From positions 3,286,001-3,350,000 of the forward strand of contig NC_133123.1 in assembly GCF_033568475.1 (NCBI RefSeq): DNA of 64,000 nt, written 5' to 3'. Positions 10,972 through 23,700 of this stretch are shown here, in pieces. The position numbers and the translations under genes were made by a program. The stretch comes from Henckelia pumila. Lineage: Eukaryota > Streptophyta > Magnoliopsida > Lamiales > Gesneriaceae. The notes under the pieces were generated by a model that saw only the letters and a list, made by a program, of their open reading frames with translations, made no database searches and was not told the origin of the DNA. Positions within the stretch are counted from its first letter, which is position 1; the number at the start of each line of letters is the position of its first letter.

Positions 10972-13177
10972 AAGTTTATATTATATATACTTATATGAAT
11001 TAATTAACTTTATGCAGGGCATATTCTATACCTACGAAATATTTTATATATTTATTTTTATTATATATATAAGTAGAAAATGTTATATATATGCAAGGAG
11101 TACGAAGAGGGTAATTTACAGATTAAGAATTTAATTTGCATGCAGTGATATGATTTTCTGTTTCAGATTAATTAAATAAACATTAATAATTAAGTGAATA
11201 TATTTGTTCGATTTAAAAAATTTTGTTTGCCTATAACAACACCAATTTTTTATTTTATGGATTATACGCTTAATGCTCCATGCACACACGAGTTGGAACA
11301 TTCCATTGGATACGCCTTCAAAGGCGATATAAATTTGACAAAAAGAAAAATAAAAATAAAAAATTCTAGCGATTATATAAGAGAGTGCGTGTGTGTGTGT
11401 GTCAATGAATTTTTCTACGCTACGTTCGTAGTGTTTATTATGATGAGATAAAATTATGGTCAAGAAATTTAAGTCGATTATTGATTTGAGTGAGATTTCA
11501 TTTTTCATTTTTCATTTTCTCAATTACATGCTGCCAAGGATCTAAAATCCAACGGACAATTCCTATTTGGGATAGATCTACGTTCCACGTAGTACAGTAC
11601 TGTATATATATACATGTATATGAGTGTACCTAGGTGGACTTTATTAAACTAGAAGCCTTCAGAAACTTGACCCATTTTTTGAAAGAATCAACATAAAATT
11701 TCAATGTTTTTATCATTTTTTTAAAAATACAAAAAAGAAATTGGTTGAAAATTTCCCCCTCCACCTAAATATTGGATCTACCCATGTGTACCACCATTTT
11801 AGAAATAAATTTAAAGTAATCCTTTTATGCCTGTATCACTCAATCATACATGCATATATTACTTGACAACATAAACGATCAGTTTTTACTTCATCGCGTA
11901 ACCACTTGGGAAGATGACATGGAAAGTGGAGTACTTGGCAAAACAGAAAATACACACGGGAGCACACCAGGAAGTGAAGAAATGAAATCCCTCAACTTCA
12001 GTACGTTTGGATCATTACAAGTTCCTTCACAAGTATAAGCCCATTTGCAAGTCATTTGAATTCAACCATGTGCAAGTAGTACTTCAAATTCCATTGAATT
12101 TGTTGCATGGTTCCCTCGGAGGGACGATCGTCTCCACTATAGTTGGAAAACAAATCAAACTGTATGTGTATAGTTTTGGTAACGTTTACGTTGAGCCCGG
12201 CCAATGTGGTATTGAGCAAGAACAATAAGAATTTGGATTCAACGACACATTTCTTTCAAGTACAAATCAACAAGTTATTATGATCTTTATATGGTCAGAT
12301 CACAGATGTTGATTATAGAATCGAGTATAAAAAATGTGCCACCAAAAAAGTACAATTATTTCGGACTCTTACCAAAAGTATATGCATGCCTTTGGACTCT
12401 AAATATCAGTCAAGTGGAATTACCCCTCTTTAGCCAGAAATTCCAATCCAATCCAAACAAAAAGCACACCTGCAAATTCATTTGCTGGAGAGATCAGGAG
12501 CAATAACAAAAGCAAGATTAATTACGTTCAAGGAAGAAATTTACCGATAACATGAAAACATATTTGTTATTCTAGTGGATGGTTTCAATTCATTCACCGT
12601 GCACAAATATGAATAAAAGATGTAGATGAAGTTGGAAGAAAACAGGAATATTGATATAATTAAGTATTTCGTTGAAAATCTTAGAGGAGTATGCCATCTA
12701 GGTTGCACGTGGATTGATGGACTTGATATGGAATCAGGGATTTTATTTGGGGGATGGATTTAAAATGGAACACATCTTGGGAACATTTGAAGTCCACTAT
12801 ATTACTATTGAAATTAAATAACTTGATATGGAATGGAGTTGAAATCCTTCATCTCAAATTCATCAATCCAAGCATAACCTTGAAGTTTAAACTAGCAGAA
12901 CTTTGACACATTAAAAATATAACAAACTTTATGCAAATATAAAAGTTTATGACTTAACCTAATGAATTTTCCAAACTGATGCTACTTAAGTTGACCTAAT
13001 TATTCTTTAGTCATCGTCTGTCCTTCGACTGAACGGTTTCATAAAAACAAAACCAAATAAGGGTAGTGGCACGAAAGTAGAGAATTACCTTTTTTTGAGA
13101 TAAGGCTTGAAAAGGTATACATTATTGGATGTCCATGAAGTCCAGAGAACATTATTGTAACAGCCAGAAAATTTGAT
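10972..13177. other. Spacer between MIR156 and the INCENP gene
   Basis: MIR156 and INCENP converge here, so the stretch should include the 3' part of the MIR156 transcript (left) and the INCENP 3' UTR (right, from 13177 leftwards). A short (GT)n tract lies at 11388-11401. The frames at 11850-12506 show no recognisable domain; 12000-12900 has the look of degenerate repeat DNA but no ends could be defined. Confidence 0.5.
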
Positions 13178-16100
13178 TTATGCATCCTTTTGTCTCTGCT
13201 GTAGCTCGTGAGGAAGGAGAACTAAACAATGACACTTACAACCTTCAATAAAAAACTTGTTCGTCTCCAAAATAGCCTAATTAGAATTGACATTTACCTT
13301 CATCCATGCTGCAAAAACTTTCAGGTTGAAATATCAAATCGGGTTCCATTTTTCGTTGCAAGGGTAAAAGCAGAGCCACAGAGCTTTTACTGCGGAAAGA
13401 ACAAAAAACCTCAGTTCCCATCCATCTTAGAATAAAAACGACGGCTGAATAAACCTTGAAGGCTTTTGCAGTCCTCGCCAATAAACACTTCAAACAAAAT
13501 GTGATGCATTGAACATTTAATGTAAATAGGTCATATAGATGATCCACTCTTGGTGTCCGAAAGAGTTCTTCTCATTGGATTAAGCACAAAAACTAAGCAA
13601 GAACTTTCTACATCAATAATGTGAAGTTATCCTAAGGCGCGGAGGAAATTACTGGTCATGTAATTTTAAAGTGATGAACTTTCCTGAGCATTAACTTGAT
13701 GAAGAGCATAATGAAAAAGAATACACTGAGAGTTCTGAATATTAGGTAGAAAATTATATAGGGGCAAAATAAAAATAGCAAACCTACATGAATTACACTG
13801 AGAAGGTGTCCACTGTTAAGGAAAAAGCAAATACCTTAAAGCTAAAATTTTTCATTGTTAATTGGACAATAAAACTCAATCTTCTAAACATTTAAGAATC
13901 TGGTCGAGTGTTCTGAGACAGTATCAAACACAAGTATTTATTCATAAGTGCCATCTTTATTAATTGCATATGAGATTTTGTTTCTTATTTATTCTTTGAA
14001 CCAAAGAAAGAACGAAAACATGTCTAGCATATCTAACATAATGTATCTTCTCCTGCAAAAAGAAGAGCATAAAAAAGAGATGAACAAACTACTAAAACAC
14101 CAAATACTTATTAATGTATCTTCTTCCTGATTTTTATACTCGTCATTAATTTCCCTTCAAAGCCAGCAGACTATAGTGTTTTATGTTCTGTCCAAATACT
14201 TCCCTAGTTTTAGAAACAACAGAGTTAATCACCTGGCCCATGATGGAATGTACTTCTTGGTCGGTAACTCTTCATCTTCTTCGTCTTCGTCGTCTGAACA
14301 TTGATATGGAGAGATCTCATATGATTTTTCTCGACTTTTCTGAACTATCAAGTCCTCGTTTTTGGGTGATCTATCGACTGTGAGCAGTGCCTGGGAAATA
14401 AGTATAGCATGTAAAATAACTCAAGCGTCTCATTGAATAATTACAATCCTTTCAGAAAAATCATTTCAGATTACAAATTCCAATTTTTGACCACTAGGAT
14501 GTGGAGTGAATGGCAAGGATCTGTAACATACAAGGCTGTGATAGTTTCGTGTATTTAAGAACATGTAACAGCATAGAAAACATTCAGCATCTAAACATAT
14601 CTGATCTATCTTCTTGTGAAATATCGTACCGTTTCAGCTTCAAAAGAATCACCAGAAGTACGACATTCTTCAATGACTGCTTTGTTTGAAGCACCACTAT
14701 CTCCTCTCACGACTCCACGGTTTTGCTCCTTCTTAAACTCATTGTAAGACTTCTTGCTGTTGATTTGCTCATCCTAGATAATAATCAATATAAGTGAGGC
14801 TGAAGTAGCAGAAAGTAAGACAAACAGAACATCAACAAGTAATTCAAAAGAATCACAACTTTGGTTTGCCGTTTTTCTTTTTCAGCTTTCTCAACCCGCC
14901 CTCTTTCTTCTTGTTCCCTCTGACGTAGCTTTCCTTCTAACCGCATTCTTTTCTTCTCCTTTTCCTTTCTTTCTTCTTCCTCTCTCGACCTCTTCTTTGC
15001 AATGGCCTCGGCATTTTTTTTCTTGCGTTCTAATTCTTTCTTTTTCTTCTCAAGTTCCATTTTTCTCAAATTTTCTACCTCCAATTTTGCACGTTCAACC
15101 TTCAAAGCTTCCTTCCTATTCTTACGTTCATTCTTCTGTTTCTCTTCTAGACGCTTTGCAGCCTCAGCAGCCTCCAGGGCTTTCACCTTGATATCTCTTT
15201 TTCCTACAGTATGCGAAGTTCTAAATTGTTCTCTGAAAATAAAATGGAAAATAAAAGACAAAAACAAAAACAACAACAGAAATGCAACTCGGTCCCATCC
15301 TCAAACTTTGAAGCATGTTGTCCATAGTTCTAAGATACAGGCAGCTGATATTTTCACCCACCACCACTCACAAAACTAATATATTTCAGAAAGAGCCTTT
15401 ATTTCATAATATAGTTCCTAGCTCCTTGCATATCAATTCGTTGTACTAAAATTTTTCCAATACACAAAAATCCACACACAAATATATAAAAAAATCCAGC
15501 TGAATCCTAGCAATCTTAAAAGTTCAAAGCTTATTCAAGCTAACTATAGAGAGATAAAAAAAACCATGCCAATCAGCAAAGAAGACAGTAATCAAAGAAT
15601 AAGGGCCATAAGACCAAATGCATTTGTAGGAGAACTAAAAAGCATATGTGATGAACAAGAACATTTTGCCGAACAGAACTAAAAATAAGCACATGACTAA
15701 TAATTCCTCATTCCTGAATGAGTAAAAAATGAATCAGAGAATATAAAATCGCAATGGCTTAATTCTTATTAAACTAAGGGTATGGGGGTACAGTGGTAAT
15801 CATTATTGTAAAAAAATACTAATTCTATCATCAGAATTATCACGCAACAAAGGAAGCAAAAAATAACAACCTGCACATGCAGCAGCAGCAGCTTGTGTCT
15901 GTTGTACCAGTGGTATAAATGAACAAATATTTGAAACAATGTTATTACTCTTAGAATTCATCAATGAAACATTTTGCTCCTGTTTCTTCAAACTGGTTTT
16001 ACTTGATAATGTTGGTTTGCTGACACTTTCATCAATTGATACTTTGGCCTTCTTGGTTCCGCCATAACCAATTGATAAAGTCTGGTAGCTCTTTCTCTTG

Positions 16101-19100
16101 GCGTTGCCCAAAGAGGATTTTTTATTTTCCCTCATCTCACTGTAATACCTAGACTGACTTTTTGGACTCCATCGGATATCATCTTGAGTACCACCAACAT
16201 TAGATTTTGCATTCATAACATCCACAGTATCTGCCCTCAAGATGTCTCGCTGTGCAAAAGTTGATACAGATGGATTTAGATCCATATTTGCCAAATCCTT
16301 AAGCGGATGCCGCACATTACAATTGTGTGCCAATGATGAATCGGTGTCTTCTTCGACATCATCTCCAATCTCATCTACCCATTTATTGTCTTCGCTGATA
16401 CAAGGGTCTTCCTCAATTGGGAAGCATGTGAGTTCTGGATTTGAAATCGAACACTTCTCTGAACTTCCAGTGTGTGATGAAAGCCTTTCCCACAAACTTC
16501 TAACCGGAGATGCATGTTGGACTCTTGAATTCCAATCGTATCGTGCTCCAGAATAAGGTAGACTAACAGAATATGGCACACTTTCAATCCTTTCGAGAGC
16601 ACCTCCCGTATCAGTCACGAGACTCTTACCAGAATCTACTTGTTTGTTGGCATTAACATTTAAGGGCAAACTAGTTTTCAAGTTCAAGTGCTCAAGAAGA
16701 CCATTTGGTAAGGACTGAAATGGGTTTACAGCTCCTTGAAAATTTAAAGCAGATGATAGATGAGAAATGGGTGTATCCAGGCTAGCCGATCTGCACATTT
16801 CTTCTATAATGCTAGCACGTTCTATTGCAATCCTTGAAAGGCTCAATTCGGCCAAATCAACACCATCCGCAGCAAAATCCAGGTCACCGCTATCTGCTTG
16901 TGTCTCTACATTGAACCTCTCAAACTCAGGCATCGATTCAGCAACAAATTTCAGGTCTTTACTTTTTGGAGAAAGAACCAAACATTGTGGCTGCTGTCCA
17001 TCCACCAACGGAGGGGATTTTTCTGCTTGAAGATTTATCGTTGTGTGAGATAAATTTTCCGTATTAATATAATTTATATCCTTATCCTGGTCCATTTCTA
17101 TATCGATGCTCATCTTCCTATCTAATGAATCTGGCAAATCAGTGTTTACATCCATTTCTATGTCTCTCAAATATCTACTTGGAGAATCTTGTTGAATGCT
17201 GCCAACCCGTTTCACCGAGCTTGGATAAGAGGTCAATCTATTCATTTGTAACTCTTCTATCTTTCTCCTCTTCAACTGCGGCCATGATCCGATGCTGACA
17301 AGTTCAAATCTACCCTCACGTAATAAGTCCTCACCCCTTTTAGTACTTCTATAATTAGTTACTGACCTATTATCTTCAACAAGAGTATCTGCATGTTGAC
17401 TCTCCCCAGTAAGGCGGGATAAAATTTGAGGTTCCTGTGCAGGAAACGGCTCAATTTCATCAATAGCGACACACATTGGATTTGCCATTTCCTTTTGTCC
17501 ACTTGAGAAATTGTGGGACTCTTCACCCGGGTCATCGGCTAGTTTGGGAAAACCAGACTGTCTGTCGTTTTTGCTTCCAGTAGCATGTGAAACTTCTGGG
17601 CTCTTAGCACTGCGTTCACCACTACAATTACCCTATCAAATGAAGATGAATCATGACCGAATGAGTCCCTAGCATGGAAAAATTAGCTGAAATCTTTGAC
17701 AATGTACAAACAGGTACCAAACGATTATGCACCTATGTACAAAAGAGGCTAAGGTACAACATGAACCTTCAATATGATAAGATAATAATTTGTAAAAATA
17801 TATTTCATTGAAAAATGAAATAGTTTTTCTCTAAATTCTAATGAAAAGATAACATATAACATTAGTTCAGTATTTTCTCCTCTTATTTATTTTTGTGCAT
17901 GTTTACAATCAAACTTTACATCTGACGAATCTTTGCAGGTGCAAACGGATGGAAATTTAATAGCCAAGGCTTTACTGCAATGAGGGAGGCTATATTATGG
18001 TGTCTCCTCCTAAAGGGATGTGCAATCTTAGTTTGCGATTGTGACCTTAAAGCACCAGCAGTACTCATTTAATAAGAGAGTAGACATAGAGCAATCATAA
18101 CAGTTATTCTAGTTGTGTACTATGATAAATTTGCCCACAATCAGCTGAGTATACGTCTAAAGTGGATGCTCAATTAGTTACTCTCGCCAAAAAATTTCTT
18201 TACCAGTTTTCTTGCAGCCCAAAACAAGGAGACATAGAATTAGAGTTTAAATTAAAATTTGAAGCTCAAATTTATTTGATGAAAAATGTGTGAGCCTCTG
18301 ACTAAAATCATACCCAGAAATTCTCCATAACACCTGCTAGAGAAATATGATAAAAACAAATACATGATAAAAAGATGGGAAACTATCAATGAGTTATGAG
18401 ATTACTAAAAAGATATCAACCATGTAATCTTCTACTTATCATAGGATTGTAACCCACTCAGACTGAATACATTGGCCACATGCATTAAAATTTTGTAGGC
18501 ACAATGGTTGATTGTACTGGACAAAACGAGCTCACACGAATGTCATACCTCTTCAATGACCTGCTGTGCTGAGATTTCGTGCCCTTGTTCCCAACATAGC
18601 TTCACTGGATGAAATTGTAAAGTAGGAGCATCCACCATTTTTGACATCAAAGTATCTGCCTCGCCTTCAACTTCAGAATATTGATGGTTCCCAACCTCTA
18701 TATTATCTTGAGGACTCTTTGGTGTAGTATTTTCACTTACAAGAGCAACATGTTTTTTAGTGCAGATGTCAAGGTGCTCCAGAATATCACATTCGGAAGA
18801 GATTGTATGAACTTCTGCTACATTGTCCCGGACTTCTGAATCCTCTGGTGACTGCCCACCCAAAGAAGGGTTACAACTGTGGTTAGGAATTTCCTTGTTA
18901 CTTAATAAATCAAGTTCCGATATGTGTTTTGGTGAGTTGTCGGGTCTTTTCTTTCCAAAACTAGAAGAAAAAGTTTTCGAGTTTTGTTCTTCAATTACAT
19001 TAAAATCTAATTGCTTTATCTCCTCAGAATCAAAACTATCAATGGAGTCCCTTGCCACTAAAGATTCAAACTGCCTTCTTTGTTTAGCACAGTCTGAACT

Positions 19101-21592
19101 TAAACAAACCCTTATCTGTGCATCACCATTCGCACTTGAACTAACTGAGTGATTAATAAGATTGCGTGCAACAAGCTCGTTGCTCATCATAGAATCAACA
19201 TTTCCTGGCTCATCACACATATCTTTGGTTTCACACCAAGGTTGTCTAGTTTGACAACTTGAAAAATTCTGAACTTTATCATTTGCAGCAGACTTCCTTC
19301 TAGGAGAGTATCTTGACAGTTTACCCAAACAAGAAGGAATTTCAGAGCAATGTACAGGCTCAGATATATTGCTGCTCTCTTTGTAACTCTCGACACCTTC
19401 TAAAATTGATCCTCGGCTGTCCCCATCCATGCAACCAACATCAAAAATATTCTTCTTAACTTGGGATCCATCAATATGGTCCTTATCTTTGGTTTCACAC
19501 CAAGGTTGTCTAGTTTGACAACCTGGAAAATTCTGAACTTTATCATTTACAGCAGACTTCTTTCTAGGAGAGGATTTTGACAGTGTTCCCAAACAAGAAG
19601 GAATTTCAGAGCAATGTACAGGCTCAGATATATTGCTACTCTCTTGGAGACTCTTGCCACCTTCTAAAATTGATCCTCGACCGTCCCGATCTACATGACT
19701 AACATCAAAAATATCCTTCCTAACTCCGGATCCATCAACATGGTCCTTACGTAAATCATCCCCAAAATCCATTTTGGTGCCAACCATTCTCTGAGCATCA
19801 TTTGAAAAACTATCTGCTTTCCAAGGACCACTAGCACAACTTTGAGGCCTATGGGAGCTTTTAAACGAAGAAATTTTGCCAGAATAAACATCACCCTTTT
19901 CCTTTCTCAGAGAACCTGCACTGTCCAATCTGATGTGCCCATCATTTTGAGCAAAAGCAGACGAAGATCCAGCTGACTGCAGCAGTCTATTATGATAATC
20001 GGCCACCTCTCGACTAGAAGTACACACAGAGCTCCTTTTACACGTGTTAGCACCATGAAATGACACATCTTTTCTATCATTTTGGGAGTGGCCTAATTCT
20101 GATGAATTTCTGCCAGAACTTACAGTTTTGACATGACTTCTAGACCTTGTAATTCTACCAGAGTACAAATCCATGCCATTGTCTTGGTTTTGGCAAGCTG
20201 CTTCATCCAAATCCAAATCATCATAACATGAACTGCCAAATGCATAAAGTTCTTCCAATTCTGTAAGTTTATTTTCATTACACGTCTGCTTGGAAGAAGA
20301 AATAGACAATCTAATCCTTCTTGAAAGAATATCACCGATGTTTTCATGATCTATTGCACTCTCAGCTACGGCATTTGCACTGTTACGAAGCTCGAGAGCC
20401 TTTTGTCTAGACTTAGATCTCTGAATTCTAGCCAGAGACTCATCAGGTGCATTAGAAATATTCAAGAACCCTCCAGTTATCTGAGCCTTAGGTGATGTGA
20501 TACTAAAGTCTAGCTGAGGAGCACAATTATGGGAACAACCAGCATCTGCATCCCCTCTGCTTGCTGAAACTGTCGGACTGCCTTGATTAGCTCCTGAGAT
20601 GAATGGCTTGTCGTACAAGGGGTACTGTTCAGTGCAGCACCCAACTGAGTCTAGTGTATATGGGCCAAGAAGTTTGGAGATCAGCTCTTCCTTGTTCAGT
20701 TCTGCAAGGAAGCAATAATTGAACACAATGACATGCTGCTAACAAGTCAATTAAATCAGTTCTGCAAGGACGCAATAATTGAATACAATGACATGCTGCT
20801 AAGGTCAATTAATTCAATTTTCATATCTTTTCCGCGTTAAGAAGTCAGCAAAATTCATAATCTGTAACCAATTGAATTGTGATATCTTCCTTATCAAATT
20901 TTCATGTTGAAATTGATTTATGGAAAACAAAAAGGCTGCAAGTAAGGTATAAGTTAGAACAAGTTGAAATTGGAGCAAGCAATTGCAAACTGACAGAGTT
21001 GTGTTGTGATTAGATTTATTCTAGCATAAACTTTAAGAATAGAGCAAGAAGCACAATCACTCCAACAATACGTACAACACAGAGTATGCTATATTTTGCC
21101 CTGAAGTAGTGAAGTTACTATATCTCCTCTCCTTTTGCAATGCCATTGCTGAAGAAGGGGAAAAACCATCAACATCAGATTTATTTTTGCTGCAAAATAA
21201 GCGATTTTGTGGTGGAGTGAAACTTTATCCTGCGTTTTTACGTTATAAAATAATTAAATATTATGCCTTTTCAAGTCCCGAACGATTAAAGTGAGCAAAT
21301 AATTAGAAGAATTAAATTACGGAAAAGGGAACCGACCAGCCAAGTGTTCACAAAAATGAAGTCCAACTTAAGCAAATTTACAACCCCAAATTGATCGGAA
21401 CTAATGGATCGAACTTTAAGGAATACCTTTAGGGTCGGATGAGCCGGTAGGGTTCCAAAGCCAAGACGGAGGAGTGATTCCTTCAATTAGAAGTTTAGAG
21501 GCCAGATTCTGGTTAAAAAACTCCGTCTGTTGCTTCACTTGTTCTATTATTCGACTCTTCCGCTCAAAGATCTGCAAGAACAGCTTCTCCAT
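13178..21592 (-). CDS. WYR: Inner centromere protein INCENP, plant WYRD type
   Basis: Eight exons (21427-21592, 18549-20701, 15871-17632, 14860-15203, 14630-14773, 14233-14390, 13298-13389, 13178-13221) join in frame to 1,620 residues. INCENP is the scaffold of the chromosomal passenger complex and binds and activates Aurora kinase at centromeres and the spindle midzone. The N-terminus (MEKLFLQIFERKSRIIEQVK) matches the plant family. A long disordered middle follows. Exon 4 (about 1361-1475) is a highly charged Lys/Glu/Arg helix. Exon 6 holds the Aurora-binding IN-box (SYEISPYQCSDDEDEEDEEL, then KKYIPSWAS), followed by PDLIF and EVLLPHELQQ. An in-frame GTG at 21616 is rejected as start in favour of ATG 21592. 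The exon 4 donor could be three bases further on. Odd points are an 88-residue internal duplication in exon 2 and a duplicated 3' splice site before that exon. Confidence 0.95.
19221..19748 (-). repeat. In-frame 264-bp tandem duplication inside the INCENP coding region
   Basis: Two adjacent 264-bp units (19221-19484 and 19485-19748) encode 88-residue repeats. Both include SRGSILEG or GRGSILEG, then SSNISEPVHCSEIPSCLG, KVQNF and CQTRQPWCETKD. The unit length is a multiple of three, so the frame is kept. Differences between copies show that the event is not very recent. Confidence 0.9.
20696..20815 (-). repeat. 60-bp tandem duplication carrying a copy of the exon 2 splice acceptor of INCENP
   Basis: CAGTTCTGCAAGG followed by the same CAATAATTGAA-AATGACATGCTGCTAA sequence occurs at 20696 and again at 20756. 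Read on the minus strand, each unit ends CTTGCAG/AACTGA. There are thus two near-identical 3' splice sites 60 bases apart; only the one at 20702 leads into the open exon 2. Confidence 0.9.
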
Positions 21593-21973
21593 TGTCCTAC
21601 CACCTTCCAACGGCACGCCGAACGATCACAAAAAATCCATTCACCGACCAAATAGATCTCTCTATAACAAATATTTCCCCAAATTGCTCCGGAGAAGATC
21701 GTGAAAGTGTGTGAGTGAGCAAGCAAACTGTGTGTGACCGTTTTGAGTGAACGATGGATATCACATCCTCGAGCGCCGATTCGAATTTCAAATTGGATTT
21801 TAAATGTTAGAGGAAATGAACAAAACCCGATTCGGAAATATAATAAAGCAAGTCAATATATCGGGTAAATGGGCCGGATCGAAATATGCCAGCCACTACT
21901 CGGTTTATTTTCCAGCAATTTTACAAAAGTATTTATTTTTTTTTAAATGTATATATGTTTTAAAGGACTGATA

Positions 21974-22005
<32 letters not shown>

Positions 22006-22449
22006 TAAAAAAGGACTAATAATAATATATAATATATGGGTAATTTCATGTCAATTAGGTTGTTTGACTGAATTTGTTAGGTGTATAATTTGCATAAACA
22101 TTTGAATTTATAATTTTTTATTAATATGTATGTTTTAATGACCTTCTTTAGATACAAACTAAAATCATATATGTTATATGAGACAATGTGTAGGCTAGCA
22201 GCTGTGTTATGAGTATCGAGGAATTCAACTTCCAATTCAATTAATTTCAATGTTTTTTTTAATACTCCAACATATTCTTTTGCAAATCATTAAAATTTCA
22301 TATTTATTATAATTCTAATTAAATGTGCTAAATACTATTTTCCATTGTGGATTGTGAGTTAAAATACAATTATTCTTTTACACCTTTAATCTGAACATAA
22401 TTTTATATCATAACACACTTATTATTACATATATTATGCTTAATATTAT
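21593..22449. other. INCENP promoter side and A+T-rich spacer
   Basis: The first 200 bases are the probable leader and promoter of the minus-strand INCENP gene. Beyond are TA repeats (21977-22004) and A+T-rich DNA that may be the body of the Helitron-like element ending at 22491, whose 5' end could not be placed. Confidence 0.45.
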
Positions 22450-22491
22450 GTACAAACGTTGCACACGCATTGCGTGTGTCTCAGTCACTAG
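22450..22491 (+). mobile_element. Helitron 3' terminus
   Basis: A hairpin with arms CACACGC (22462-22468) and GCGTGTG (22472-22478) is followed by TCTCAGTCA and then CTAG (22488-22491) before a T. This is the Helitron 3' end layout, as at 7772-7799. The start of the element lies somewhere in the A+T-rich DNA to the left and is not resolved. Confidence 0.6.
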
Positions 22492-22803
22492 TATTTTTTA
22501 TAATTTTGTGGATAAAAATTTACGTGAACGCCGATGGTCTTGTTCGACTAACACGAAGACGGATGTTCTATTCGATTGGAAGTGAACGACTAACTCAAAA
22601 ATAAATTGGAATGTTGATAGAAACGAATCCAACAACAAACATGCCCCCACAACTAATAAAAAATTGGATCCATTCCAATAAATTAATTGAACTACATTCC
22701 AGTAGTATGATAAGCAATTGCAAAATGAATGAATACTCTAGTCCCATCTAAAAATTCGAAGTGGTGAAAAATACATATATGCTAATTGTTTATAAAATTA
22801 AAA

Positions 22804-23373
22804 TTAAATGGCCAAAGCAGCACAGAGAGCCAGTCCCGTAAGAACGAATGGACTCTTGTAGGCATTTGGAATTGAAGCCGATGTTTCATCGGCCGCGGGC
22901 CCTTTTGCACTTTCCGGAGCAGAAACCGCTGGCGGCGTGCGGCTGGACGGGAACATATCTGGGGCCTCCGATGGTGTTGTCAAACTGGAAGGAACTCCTT
23001 CGGCCGGTGTAGCGGCGGTAGCAGGGACGTCCGCCGGCGGAGAAATCGCCGGAGTTGATGGTAATGGGGTTGCCGCCTTAGGCGCAGACGCGTCGTTCGA
23101 TGGGGCGGGCACCACCGACGGAGGATGTGCGGGAGAAGAAGATGGGCTGGTATTCGGCGGAATGGCTGCAGGAGAGGAGGCTTTTGAAGACGGGGGGTGA
23201 ACCGGAGACTTTGCTGGGGATGCGTGAGGCCTCTCCGGCGAGTGGTCCGGTGGGGGGACGACGGACTTTGCTGGAGATGCAGAAGGCACGGCGGAGATCT
23301 GGGCATCGCCGGAATACTGCAAATACGACACCAGAAAAGCGATGACAAGTAGCCTGCGTCCCATTTTCATCAT
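22804..23373 (-). CDS. Classical arabinogalactan protein (AGP)
   Basis: A single exon encodes 189 residues. The first 24 or so form a signal peptide (MMKMGRRLLVIAFLVSYLQY, then SGDA). The mature part is dominated by Pro, Ala, Ser and Thr in dispersed AP/SP/TP/VP motifs, the substrate pattern for prolyl hydroxylation and arabinogalactan addition. There are also several PPP/SPPP-type motifs. The last 20 residues (SPFVLTGLALCAALAI) are hydrophobic after a small-residue stretch, a GPI-attachment signal. AGPs are plasma-membrane and cell-wall glycoproteins in signalling and growth. Base composition is strongly G+C-rich relative to its surroundings, as such genes usually are. The start is the first of three nearby ATGs (MMKM). 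The specific AGP cannot be assigned from low-complexity sequence. Confidence 0.9.
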   Translation of the reverse strand: MMKMGRRLLVIAFLVSYLQYSGDAQISAVPSASPAKSVVPPPDHSPERPHASPAKSPVHPPSSKASSPAAIPPNTSPSSSPAHPPSVVPAPSNDASAPKAATPLPSTPAISPPADVPATAATPAEGVPSSLTTPSEAPDMFPSSRTPPAVSAPESAKGPAADETSASIPNAYKSPFVLTGLALCAALAI

Positions 23374-23700
23374 ATTCTTATTACCAAAGTCGGTGCCGGC
23401 TGATTAATTAATGATAAATGGGAATATGATGAAGCAATTAATGCGAATGAATTCAAGATTTTGTCGTCCGAAGATATGGAGAGTGATCCAATTGCAGTGA
23501 TCTACAGATATATATGCGCGGAAACATTTGTAACGAGGCGTTGTGTCGGAAGGAATATGACCGTTGAAAAAACATCGTATCTGGGGTCGCTTGATACCGG
23601 TTGCAGACGGTAATATAACCGTTGGTCACTGTAAATGACTGGCTTCTAAGGTTAAAGGGTTCGTTTGCCATCTCCTTTCTTACTGCTAACAAAAAAAGAA
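23374..23700 (-). promoter_or_regulatory. Probable promoter and leader of the AGP gene
   Basis: On the minus strand a TATA-like CATATATATC lies near 23502-23512, about 130 bases before the ATG. This is a normal distance for a plant promoter with a short leader. No other specific element is claimed. Confidence 0.45.

Noticed and set aside
13281-13297. Read-through of the INCENP PDLIF exon into the following intron
   Set aside because: A GTAAATG donor follows GATGAAG, and the next exon (EVLLPHELQQ...) continues the family C-terminus in frame.
14997-15379. Plus-strand frames rich in Phe and Ser opposite the INCENP charged-helix exon
   Set aside because: They are the antisense of a Lys/Glu-rich coding exon; such exons always leave Phe/Leu/Ser-rich open frames on the other strand.
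21593-21616. Upstream in-frame GTG start for INCENP
   Set aside because: Non-ATG start with no support; the family N-terminus begins at MEKLF encoded from 21592.
22937-23348. Several overlapping frames over the AGP gene
   Set aside because: G+C-rich Pro/Ala/Ser coding sequence is open in other frames by composition; only the minus-strand frame has a signal peptide and GPI signal.
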